From contig RPFO01001819.1 of NCBI GenBank assembly GCA_009746045.1, positions 1 to 64,000 of the forward strand: a stretch of 64,000 bases of DNA. Direction: 5' to 3'. Under the pieces are notes generated by a model. That model worked only from the letters and a program-made list of their open reading frames with translations, did no database searches and had not been told where the DNA came from. Of the stretch, positions 36,601-46,462 are shown piece by piece. The stretch's first letter is position 1. Each line of letters starts with the position of its first letter. The position numbers and the translations under genes were made by a program. Source of the DNA: Mesostigma viride (lineage: Eukaryota; Streptophyta; Mesostigmatophyceae; Mesostigmatales; Mesostigmataceae).

Positions 36601-37034
36601 CGGCCGTCGCCACGAGGAGGACCTGTACCCGTACCGTTATGACCGACTACGGGTATCCGGTATACAGGCTATGCTATCCTAGATCGAGTGATGAGCGGCT
36701 CATTGAAGTGCTCTAGTGCATATACCACCGCACACGCGGAGGAGGTGGAGACACTTGCCGCAGAGATCAATCGCCACACGGCCGCCAACCAGCACAAGGC
36801 GGCATTGCGGTCTCTCGACTGTCTCACCGGATGACGGGAAACGCAAAGGGATGACATCCCGGGCACTCCCAGTAAACGCCTTGAGCTAATTTGGTTCATG
36901 CAGCTCCCACTTCCCAGGCCGGCAAAACTATCGGGGGCTCCGACCTGGACTGCCCCCCGGCCCGCTGGACCCCGCTGCCGCTGCACGCCCTGCCGGCTAG
37001 CCGCGGCGGACCTATTGCTTACCAAGATTGTGTG
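33688..37034 (+). pseudogene. Eroded rightward coding region of unknown identity
   Basis: A series of plus-strand open pieces follow one another in changing frames, with protein-like composition far from the surrounding AT-rich DNA. Examples are 33688-34023 (MESAAKKHGLRSPRGHTG), 33986-34216, 34270-34488 (AGNLADKVEAQVAKAAPSYE), 34449-34715, 35116-35376, 35644-35868 (HAEDRKAFFNQLLDLERQIP) and 36714-37034 (EEVETLAAEINRHTAANQ, one in-frame TGA). The pattern is that of a single long protein (or two) decayed by indels and stops, as in an old transposable element. No diagnostic motif (RT, integrase, protease) was found. It ends close to a long palindrome. Confidence 0.4.
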
Positions 37035-37090
37035 ACTCTGCAATATGTATTAATCTATCATTCTCAATGAATATATATATTAAAAATTAC

Positions 37091-37337
37091 GTTTCCATTG
37101 GTCTTATCGTAGTATAGAGCTTTGACATGGCTCTGTATATAGGTTTATAGCTGGGCGTTTGCTTTGGTTTGAGTGATTTCACTCTGCTGTAAGTAATTAT
37201 ATTTTTAATATATATATTAAAAATATAATTACTTACAGCCAAGTGAAATCACTCAAAGCAAAGCAAACGCCCAGCTATAAACCTATATACAGAGCCATGT
37301 CAAAGCTCTATATAACTACGATAAGACCGATGGAAAC
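37091..37337. repeat. 247-bp near-perfect palindrome
   Basis: Two arms of about 123 bp are reverse complements: GTTTCCATTGGTCTTATCG at 37091 pairs with CGATAAGACCGATGGAAAC at the right end. The shared interior includes TATAGCTGGGCGTTTGC, and the centre near 37214 is ATATATAT flanked by TTTTTAA/TTAAAAA. There is practically no loop. Only a few mismatches were seen (for example TTTGGTTTG versus CAAAGCAAAG). It looks like a foldback/MITE-like element or the joined ends of a lost element. Confidence 0.92.
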
Positions 37338-37405
37338 TCCTAACGGGAGGAACCTAATAGCCCTGCTTCACCGCAACATCAGCCCGCGTACGGCGGAGCA
37401 TGATG

Positions 37406-37687
37406 TCAGCCATGGCCCGAGTCAGCGCCACCGACAAGCGCTGACGCCAATATGATGTCCAGGTCCGCGCCGACCATGGGGCCCGCTGGCCCTCCAGGTC
37501 CAGCCGGTCCGGCCTCCCGGAGCCGGCAACACTCCTTGAAGAAGGCGGAGGTCAGGGGCCCCATGGCCCCAAACTCCTCCAGGACAAAGGGCACCACACG
37601 ATGGTGCCCGACGTCGCCGTAGGCCAGGAGCTTGGCCCGCTCCGCCCAGTCCGCCGTGTAACCTGCCGTGAGGGAGGCCCCAGCCAC
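37406..37687 (-). pseudogene. Possible reverse-transcriptase C-terminal fragment
   Basis: The minus strand reads YTADWAERAKLLAYGDVGHH, RVVPFVLEEFGAMGP and then LTSAFFKECCRLREAG. The block (V)PFVLEEFGAMGP followed by a helical segment resembles the region just after the RT domain of some plant and algal retroelements. No catalytic RT motif is present, so this is at most a short relic. It lies next to the palindrome. Confidence 0.35.
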
Positions 37688-38287
37688 GTGGCTATGTATA
37701 TATTATTATCTGGATTCTGCCAGGTTGGCCTACAGTGCGCTGTCTTGAGAGTGGTGAAGGAATCTTACCTAAGTTGAGATCCTGTGACCTGATGATTGGT
37801 CCATTTCAGGCTAACGTTGGAGCATACTCGACAATCTACATGCACGTTGATATCAGCATGTCTGTGTCGCCATTGTTGGAACGTTTGTTGAGACCAATTT
37901 CGTCATGGTACCTATAGTAAAGCTAAGCTTTATTCGTCCATTCCCCAAGCTCCCTTGCTCATTGACCCTATTATGTCCCACAGATGGTATCAAGGATATT
38001 GCTTGTCTCAGACTAGTTGTGTCTGCAAAGGGGCGTGGTACCCAATCCACGAGCTGTGGAATTATCATTTCAACATTTCTCTGGCATAATAAGTGAAGTC
38101 TTCACTCTCAAGAAACCAATCCAGGTGAAGGAGTTATGTTCCTAATGTTACGTCCCAGCCCAGACACTCCTAGCCTGGGCTACGTAGCGAAAGACCCTCC
38201 TTGCCGGAATTAGGAATAATCCAAGATGGCCTAATGTAAGTTGCGCTTCACGACGAGAGTCGTGAGATATCTGGCATCACGGCTTAA

Positions 38288-39986
38288 CCCCTAAATGGGC
38301 AGAAATACTGCCGATGCATCGGCTGTAACTTCACAATTTTGCAAACCAGATGCCATCCAACCCACCCATATCCAATGGCTGTCCTTGGGGGCCAAGCATG
38401 TCCATGAGTTGCCCTTCGGGTTGGTATATCACAACCTTACATATATGCAGGGTAGGCCATGTATAACTGCCGTCAAAGTCAGGGGGGTCAAGACGAGCGT
38501 TTTCATTTTTGGTAGAATGTGCATTTTGAATTATGTTGTAAGAGCTAGGCACCTACCACTTCAGGGATGATAAACAATTAGTTGCTGAACAGTTTGAGCC
38601 ATTGGGGTCATCATTTGGGTGGGTATGCCAGCAGTTACACCCAGTACAGCCCATAGGGGTACCGTTGGTAAAAAGCAACCAAGGGGGTAGGAGTGGGCAT
38701 ACTACCTACTAATACCTACTAATATGGCCCCCAACCATGCCACACAATACATTTCCCTTCCACAATGATGGGGAAACATAACTGCATCATCACACTGCCC
38801 TTACATGGCACCTATGTGCAGGTGCCACCTTGTCCATGCACGTAGGTAACGTGGTACGGATACCCTACGTAAGGCATGCATTCTAGGAGGCAGCCACCAA
38901 CAAACTAGTGATTTTAAGCCTATTTCAGCTTGCCCTAGCAAGGATAAACTAGGCCTAAGCTGCTATAGCTTGCCAGGTGATGGCCAGCACACCTGGTGGC
39001 ACATGCTGACAATGGGAAGCTTCTACTCACCGGTTACATGCTTGATGATGCCACAGAGACCAGCCAACTGCCTCACACTCATGCAATATGTGTGTGGGAA
39101 ATGTATAACAAACATATATGGAGGTATTCAAACCCATACAGCCTCTAAAACTTATCACCATCACACTGTGGCAGGTCAACTGACTGAGGGAAGCATCTAA
39201 GAAGGGTGTTTTAGAAAGGGGCCAGGCCAGGGTCAAGAAAGAGCATGAATAATGCAAAAAGAATGTGCTACACCAGCTAGAACGTATATATAAACGTCAA
39301 ACATCGATAGGAAAACGATGCTGAAGCTTTACCAGGCATGGATGGCGTTACCTTGGCCCAGGCGGTGGCCGCAAAATGGCGCATTTCGGCACACCAAAGT
39401 TGTGCAGCATGGTCGCTGGATTCGGCGATTTCTGGCCACCCTTGCACGTTTACGACTACTATGTATCATAAAAAGTACAAATAAACCAATATATCCTTTA
39501 AAATACGCCGGAAAGGTATTGCTGTCAACGTTTCTATCGTCCGGCCTGATCGCAGTTTTTTCCAGCAAGAACGCTGCCGACACCTATCAAATGGCATTCC
39601 CGCGGTCCAAAAATTGGCCTGTGTGATCTTTAGGACGTATAAAATCAATTTCCTAAGTTTGGTCAGAAAATTCGAACGCAAACGTAAATGCCATGCGTGG
39701 GCGCAAGCCGCCATGGCCAGGTCGTCGTTTTCCGGAATGCACGTTGGACGTGAAAAAGTACCCTGACCCCTTGTACTTTGACCGGCCAGAACACCTCTAT
39801 AACTTTGTCAGAAGTATGCAAACCCTAGTACCATGCTGTGAGGAAAATTATAAACTTTCGATCTTCTCAGCTAAACTTTTCCTAATTCTCAATAGTTTTC
39901 GCGGCATTTGGTCCCCCGAGAAGGGGCCGACGTGTCGGCTGTAACTCAGTTTTAGGCGGAAAATCGGCAGCCAGACCATTTAGGGG
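38288..39986. mobile_element. Non-autonomous piggyBac-type element A (1.7 kb)
   Basis: Perfect 11-bp terminal inverted repeats CCCCTAAATGG/CCATTTAGGGG, flanked by TTAA on both sides (38284-38287, 39987-39990), the piggyBac signature. Its first roughly 370 bp and last roughly 220 bp match the ends of the transposase-bearing element D, including GCCGATGCATCGGCTGTAAC near the left and GCCGACGTGTCGGCTGTAAC near the right end. The middle is unrelated and has no transposase, so it is probably mobilised by D-type transposase. Confidence 0.92.
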
Positions 39987-40095
39987 TTAATGCCAAGCTA
40001 ATTGTACACACTTATAATGGCTAGCAAGACCAATTACAAATGGATAATTGCCCCGGGCTCAATGTGTAGGCGTATTCGCACTTATCATTCATTAA

Positions 40096-42178
40096 CCCTT
40101 CAACTGTCAAAACTCGAACCACGAGAACGGACTGAGTTTGGGTATCTTTGTGCGCCTGAGAGTAACTAGCCAAATAACATTTTCTGGCCCACCCTTGGAA
40201 CCAAGCATGCTTTTATATCAAATAATGTTTGGGAAATTTGGTTGGTCGCATATCCATGCCGGCCCTACACCTGCTAAAAATAGCACCCCCCTCAGGGGGG
40301 TACAGTGCAAATGGGGTTGGAGACATATATAATGCATTATCGACCATTTACACAAATCAGTTGGCCCTGGCCTTTTAAAGGCAGTTTATTATAATCATAG
40401 ACATGCCATCAATGCATTCAATACATGAAATGTCACAAAACTGTGAACGCTAGCTACAAAATGGCCAAAGCCAGCTGGCACCGTTATAACGGTGCCAGCT
40501 GGCAGGGGTATAAATGGTAGCATAACAACACAAAGCTTTATTCCAATTGGCATGAAACAACAAGGGATGCCCAAATGGGCATAATGCACCATACCCAGGT
40601 GATAAAACAAGAGACCATGCCATATAACATATGCCAACATGCCACAAGGGGCCAAAATGGCACTAGCGCGCGCGCGCGGCATATATTGCGCATGACTAGC
40701 CAAGGGTGTAGCTAACTGTCAATTAGGCTACCTGGCTGTATGCCAAACTACGGATCGCGCCTCTGGGTGCGCAGATACTGCCTCCTACGAGGCCCTGTCA
40801 GCTGGGTGCCAGCTGCCAGCGTGCGGGTCGTGCGGCCATTGGCCTCAGCCCACACGCGGCCAGCCGGGCTGCGGGCTGACAGGGGCTGCATGGCACGCTG
40901 GCGGCGGGCGTCGTCGTCGAGGCCAGCCACTGGTCCAGCGTGGAACCTGAGATAAGCCAGCATATAAGACACAAGACCATGTTTTAAAATAGGTGAAAGG
41001 CTCATTAATCAAGGCCTCAAGCGCGCGTCAAAGGGGTGGCAAGGAGCTGCATCACTAACGCACCCAATGAATGACAAAACACCTCCACGTTCTTTGCAAC
41101 AATAAAGAAAACAAAAGGAACAAGTTGGTAATGCTTCCATGCAAACAGGTATTGGGTATCTCCATGTTTGTCACATGCAATGGATGCAAAATAAGAAGGT
41201 GGGCGTTGGCCAGCAAAACAAGAAGCCATGCCTAAAACTGGTCAGAAAAGAACTTTTCTCGGGCTGTTTGAGCCAGGAAAAGCATTGGGTAATCACCTTT
41301 ACCATATTACTAACCAACACCAACCGTTATCACGCTATTTCCGTTGCAGCCTCAGCTAACAGCGACCAAACATGGTCCAAAATCTGCTTGACCTGATGGT
41401 ATTCCACAACCATGACAAGCCGATGCGTAGAGGGAGCAAAACAACAAAATGACAATCAAAAGCCCTCGATTATAACCCTGATATTAGTTATAAACGATAA
41501 CACAACCATATACGGTTAACGGAACACGCTAGGAGGCTAGAACGTACCAGGTCGGAACAGCAGATTACCTTTCCTGCGGGAGCCAGCACGCCCGATTCAT
41601 GGACGTAGCCTCGAGCCTTTCCTGGCTGCCAGTTCTAGCAAATCTGGTTGGGAACAACGTCAAAGGTTTATCCATGCGCAAATACCTCGAAAATCTCCGC
41701 CTAGCAACATGCAGCACTCGCACTGTCACCGCCTGGCCGCTAACATGAATTGCTGCGCCGACCAGCACCCCGATGACCCATCTACGCATCTTCAAACGTT
41801 CCATGGCTAGGGATAAAACCTTTTTAGGACTTAAAAATCATGCCTACAAAATTTGAGTCCATTATGTCAAGCCATTTTCTCGTACCAGTCAGTTGTGTGC
41901 ACCGCCATAGCCGTGCGTGTCAATATTTTTCATGCACGTCGGTCCCGTTAGACCATGGTACCCCCCTATAACTTTGCTCAAGCATATCTCCCTGGGCAGG
42001 TGTCCAAAGTACGGTCTGAATAGTGCCAGGCATAGCTTACGTCTAGATCTTTCGATCCCCCCAGGTTTGACCGTTAAATTATTATTGGCGCGGCGCCTGG
42101 TTCTGCCACAAACTCAGTCCGTTAGAGTGGCGCGAGTTCAACTGGCGCCACGAAAACGGACTCAGTACAGTTTAAGGG
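40096..42178. mobile_element. Non-autonomous piggyBac-type element B (2.1 kb)
   Basis: Flanked by TTAA (40092-40095, 42179-42182) with imperfect inverted ends CCCTTCAACTG and CCCTTAAACTG. Subterminal AACGGACTGAGTTTG occurs near both ends in opposite orientation. Different family from A/D. No transposase is visible. It carries a GC-rich, exon-like block at 40748-41005 (minus) in an otherwise AT-rich interior. Confidence 0.85.
40748..41005 (-). other. Exon-like GC-rich island inside element B
   Basis: On the minus strand an acceptor-like ATCTCAG (about 40950) is followed by an open frame AGPVAGLDDDARRQRAMQ, then PLSARSPAGRVWAEANGRTT, ending RRQYLRTQRRDP and TAG. Composition differs sharply from the surrounding element. 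It could be the last exon of a captured host gene or of a lost transposase; no family recognised. Confidence 0.3.
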
Positions 42179-42518
42179 TTAAACCAAGAGGACGAGACTC
42201 TCGTCCTCGGACCAATTTAACCTAGGTTGATTGCGGCGCAGATACACGCCAATTTCCCTAGAACAATCCAAGTCACTCATTCCACGTAAGATCCGGGCCG
42301 ACATCGACCCTCAACTATAGGATCCACGCCTAGAACTACGGACGGACTCAGAACGGCGCGGCGCCACGGCACCGGCCCCTAAAAGGGCAACCTAGGACCA
42401 AAATAACTAGTCCAATTCACACAATGGCCAAGGTCCATAAAACCCAAATACAATAGACCAAACAGCCTTAGTAATTTATTCCATTGTTACGTCCGACCAA
42501 AAGGGCTGGGACGTAACA

Positions 42519-42531
42519 CTCCTCCCCCCCC
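42519..42531 (-). other. Polypurine tract of element 2
   Basis: Element-strand GGGGGGGGAGGAG immediately before the 3' LTR, identical to element 1. Confidence 0.85.
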
Positions 42532-42588
42532 ACGGGGGTCGGTAGTCCCTACCGTACAAGTTAGAATGGTAAAACAACGCTACTATAA

Positions 42589-45500
42589 CCCCTAAATGGG
42601 CGAAAGTACTGCCGATGCATCGGCTGTAACTCAGCACTTTTGCAAACCAGATGCCATCCAACCTACCCATACCCAAAGGCTGTCCTTGGGGGCCAAGCAC
42701 GTCCATGAGGTGCCCTTCGGGTTGGTATATCACAACCTCATATATATGCAGGGTAGGCTATATATAACTGCCGTCAAAGTCAGGGGGGTCAAGACGCGCG
42801 TTTTCATTTTTGGTAGAATGTGTGTTGTGAATTAGGCAAAAATACCTAGGCACCTGCCACTTCAGGGATGATGGAGAATTAGTTGGTGAATAGTTTGAGC
42901 CATTGGGGTCCATGGTTGGATGGGTATGCCAGTAGTTACACCCTGTACAAGAAGGTGCCGATGCATCGGCAGTACTTGTTTCATGTACGTGTCACATGCT
43001 ATCTCAAGGGTGGCTGTCATTATTGTAGGTCCTGGGACCCAACTAATAGCATAGACGTGAAATATGAACTTCCTTGATAGTTTTGACTCATTATATGCAA
43101 TAAAATGGTTTATTATGCTTGCAAATAAAAGCGCCATGAGTAGGGGCCGCTGGCATGCAACGATGTTCATCACAAGACAAGGTCACATCCCCAACCTAAT
43201 TATTGTCCATCTAAGCTCAAACTGGGTGCACTAGACTGGCAACACAAGGTGGCAATGTAAAATAAACTGGCTCGGGGTGGAGACACTGCTTGGCTATATA
43301 CCATTCACGAGGCTGAGCGATGAGCCTACAAGTGAGATACACCACCATGCACATATAACACCACCAACACATTACATGCTCATCCATGTGGCAATCAGAT
43401 GTTCATGCCCTACAAACTGATAATGGGCACACATGCACAATTAAAATAAGCAACACACAAGCCTCTCAAGAGGAGCCACTATAGTGTGCAAACTGCCTAT
43501 GGCGTACAATACACCCAGTTTATGATGGGGTGGTTGACTTCTTCTTCTTCTTCTTGTTGATGGGGCAGTTGGCCTTCAGCCAGGCCTTCCTAGCGACCCC
43601 TTGCAGGGTGGAACCAGGCCCTGCCGTCCTGCGGGTCTGCCTTTGTCCTGCCCAGGTCCTCCCCGGCTCGCTCTTCTCGGTGAGTTTCTTGGAGTGCCTG
43701 GCGTCAGGGGTTGACTCCCCTGGAATCACGTCCAGCCCTGGCACTTGGCCTGAGTGGAAAATCTGGAAGCACGGATAGTCCACGCTGCTGCACAGAGCAA
43801 TGTCACACTCTGGGCACCACGAGCTTGTGCGCTTGCGGGCACCGGTGGTGGTTGTGGCGGAGCAGACCGCGCAGTCAGCCTCGATCACGAAGGGAATGCG
43901 CTCAGGCTGGTGGTTGCCATCCCACCGTCCCTCCCTGGTTGGTGTGAGGGTGAGCTGCCTGACAGGGGCAGGCGCCCCTGGCCACTTGTTCTCGCCCAGC
44001 TGGGCTGCCAGCAGGGACAGGAAGGTGTAGTGGGTCATGGTGGACTTGCCGCGGTTGACGAAGGTCATCAGCAGGTATGAATTGGTGATGGCATTCACCA
44101 GGTGGGCCCCAAAGGCCCTGTGCCACCACACCCTGCTCACCAGGGCCCTGCCCACGTCATACTCTGCAGCCAGCTGGTCAAACAGGTCGACTGCTTTGTA
44201 GCATGACCAGTAGTTGGGGACGGCTGACGGTGCTGGGACGTTCACCCTCGCATTGCCACGCCCGCCGTGGCGGTCCACCAAGACCTCCTGCAGGCCATAC
44301 CCCTTCTGCAGCAGGTACACGAGCTTGCGGTCCATCCACACAAGCGCCTGCAGCCCCGTCTCCTCGTGCACTGCCCACGCGTAGAAGCCCTGCTTGAGTG
44401 CCTTGCCCTTGGGGATGAGCATCTTGAGCTCAGCCCAGGGGATGCCCCTGCGGTTGGGCACAACCGTGCCGACCACGTTGTGGCCCTGCTCATGCAGCCA
44501 CTCCACGGCTGGCCGGCTGGTGTACCACCTGTCCATGGCCACGTCCATGGGGTGGGGCAGGGTCTCCCCCAGGAGCTGCACCACCTTGACCGTGTGCTGC
44601 TCCTCCGGCAGCTTGTCGTACGTGTGGTAGTGCCACAGGTAGCCGCTGGGGTGGCCACACGCGGAGTACCCCAGGATGTGAAAGGGGGCTGGCTTCAGTG
44701 GGTTGAAGCAGCGAATGCAGCAGTACTTGTGGCCGGTGCCCACGCAGCGCTCGTCGATGGCGCACTTCCCCCCGAGCGTGCAGTACTTCTTGTACGCCTT
44801 GTTGAGGTGGATCTCAAGCCACTCGAACTGGTAGAGGCGGTACTCGCGGCACTCGGTGTTGGCTGGCTTGAAAGCACTGTCCCTGAAGTGCAGGAAGCGT
44901 GTGATCTGCTGGAAACGCTTGAATGACATGGCGTGCTGCAGGCCCGGGGCTGTGGACATGCCCACCTTGCGGTCAGTGAAGTAGAGCTGTGCGTTAGGCA
45001 GGCGCCCCAGGCCCATGGTAACCAGGATCCCCAACCACTTGGCCAGCTCATGGATGGTCAATGGCGTCCACTCACGTGCCTGGGGTGGCAGAGTGGCCAG
45101 CTTCATGTTGGCATACCTGTTTGTCTCCTCCACAATTGGGCCCAGCACCTCATCTCGTGTCCACAGCAGAGCAAAGATGTCGATAGGGCTCTCTTGGTAC
45201 TTAGTCTGGTTGCCGCCAGGCAGCTTGGCCTGCTCAGGAGTTGGCATGGCAACGTCGACAGCAATGTTTGTCGACAAAGACTGCACATGGCCGTCGGGTG
45301 CTCCCACCCCCAAAACCCACCCTCGTGCAGGATCCGAGACACTCCCCTCATCAGCAGGCTCATCGTCGCTTAGCACCGGATCGCCCACATCCTGCTCAGG
45401 CATGTCCTCCACGCCATCGGACTGCTTTTGCAGATGTTCCTCCTCTTCCGGGTCAGAATCCGGTGCCCGCGCGGCCAGCGATTTGCGGCCTTTCTTTCTG

Positions 45501-46308
45501 CCCCCATCGATCCTCTGGCGCCGGGGGGGTGCTTGGCAGCTTTCTTGGCTCGTGAACGCTTGCGCTTCTTCACCGGAGACTCCTCGATGTCCTCATCATC
45601 ATCCTCGCCGTCATCCTCCTCCTCCTCCTCGTATTCCTCCTCAGACCCAGCGTCCGACTGCTCCACCTCATCCGCCTCAGGGGTCGCCTCCCGCGCCTCT
45701 GCCGGGCCAGGAGTTTCATCGGCACCATCCCCCACATCGTCAGCAGCCACCAGATACTCAAAAACCTGGTCCTTTGTGAGTGGGAGCGGCCTTTTATCGC
45801 CATCGAACAAGCAAAATGCCTGCGTTTTGTCTCGTGTCACCCGCGTTACTGTCCCTGGTATGCGCACATTCGCATAATTTTCACCATATTTATCCTCTGC
45901 CCAGTCAGCCCCGAACAGGACCGCAGGAACGCTAACTCTAAGGCCCCTAACGAGCCGCCCTGAGGCTGCCATGGTCGTGGGCGCGGCCGCCATGCACGGG
46001 CTGTCGCACAAGAAAATCACGTGCGAACGTGAATTTTGCGTCGTACGTCGGTACCGACTGCACCCAAAAGTACCCAAAAAACCCTGTACCCCCCCACCTT
46101 GGACGGTCCAGAACATGGGTTAAACTTTGTCAGAAGTATGCAAACCCTAGTACCATGCTGTGAGGAAACTTATAAACTTTCGATCTTCTCAGCTAAGCTT
46201 TTCCTAATTCTCAATAGATTTCGCGGCATTTGGTCCCCCGAGAAGGTGCCGACGTGTCGGCTGTAACTCAGTTTTAGGCGGAAAATCGGCAGCCAGACCA
46301 TTTAGGGG
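42589..46308. mobile_element. piggyBac element D with transposase (3.7 kb)
   Basis: Ends are CCCCTAAATGG/CCATTTAGGGG, the same terminal repeats as element A. The flanking duplication is ATAA (42585-42588, 46309-46312) rather than TTAA; the homologous place in element 1 reads CTACTTAAGAG. It contains a piggyBac transposase gene (45993-43520, minus) and therefore is the putative autonomous partner of A. A third GCCGATGCATCGGC palindrome lies at about 42957. It sits between ORF3 and the 3' LTR of element 2. Confidence 0.92.
43520..45993 (-). CDS. piggyBac transposase (DDE_Tnp_1_7), one frame break near the N-terminus
   Basis: The main frame (45412 down to a stop at 43520) holds the piggyBac DDE domain. 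It includes PIDIFALLWTRDEVLGPIVE, FKRFQQITRFLHF, CAIDERCVG (first Asp), AMDRWYTSRPAVEWL (second Asp) and ALVWMDRKLV (third Asp). YKAVDLFDQLAAEYDVGR and a C-terminal Cys/His finger (CAVC...CPEC...CFQIFH) follow. A Lys-rich tail (NKKKKKKS) ends it. No ATG opens this frame. The likely start is ATG at 45993 or 45972 in another frame, encoding LRVSVPAVLFGADWAEDKYG and an acidic stretch. The two frames would join by one base in a run of seven Gs (plus strand 45525-45531). This may be a real inactivating indel or an assembly miscall. The enzyme excises and inserts DNA at TTAA. Confidence 0.9.
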
Positions 46309-46462
46309 ATAAGAGTACTATGTCCCAACCTCGGTTCACCCGCAGGTCAGTAATACCAGTTCCTCTAGAAGTTGATACACAGGACCAACCCTGACGTAGT
46401 AGCAAGACTCTGATGGTGACTGGATCAATCCGCTATCCGTCACAAAAACTTTCCTAACCACT

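Larger units (their letters stand above)
38146..42518 (-). repeat. 3' LTR of element 2, split by two insertions
   Basis: LTR pieces are 38146-38287, 39991-40095 and 42183-42518; counted without inserts and duplicated TTAA the length is 583 bp, equal to the other LTR. The outer border TGTTACGTCCC follows CCTAA. Confidence 0.93.
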
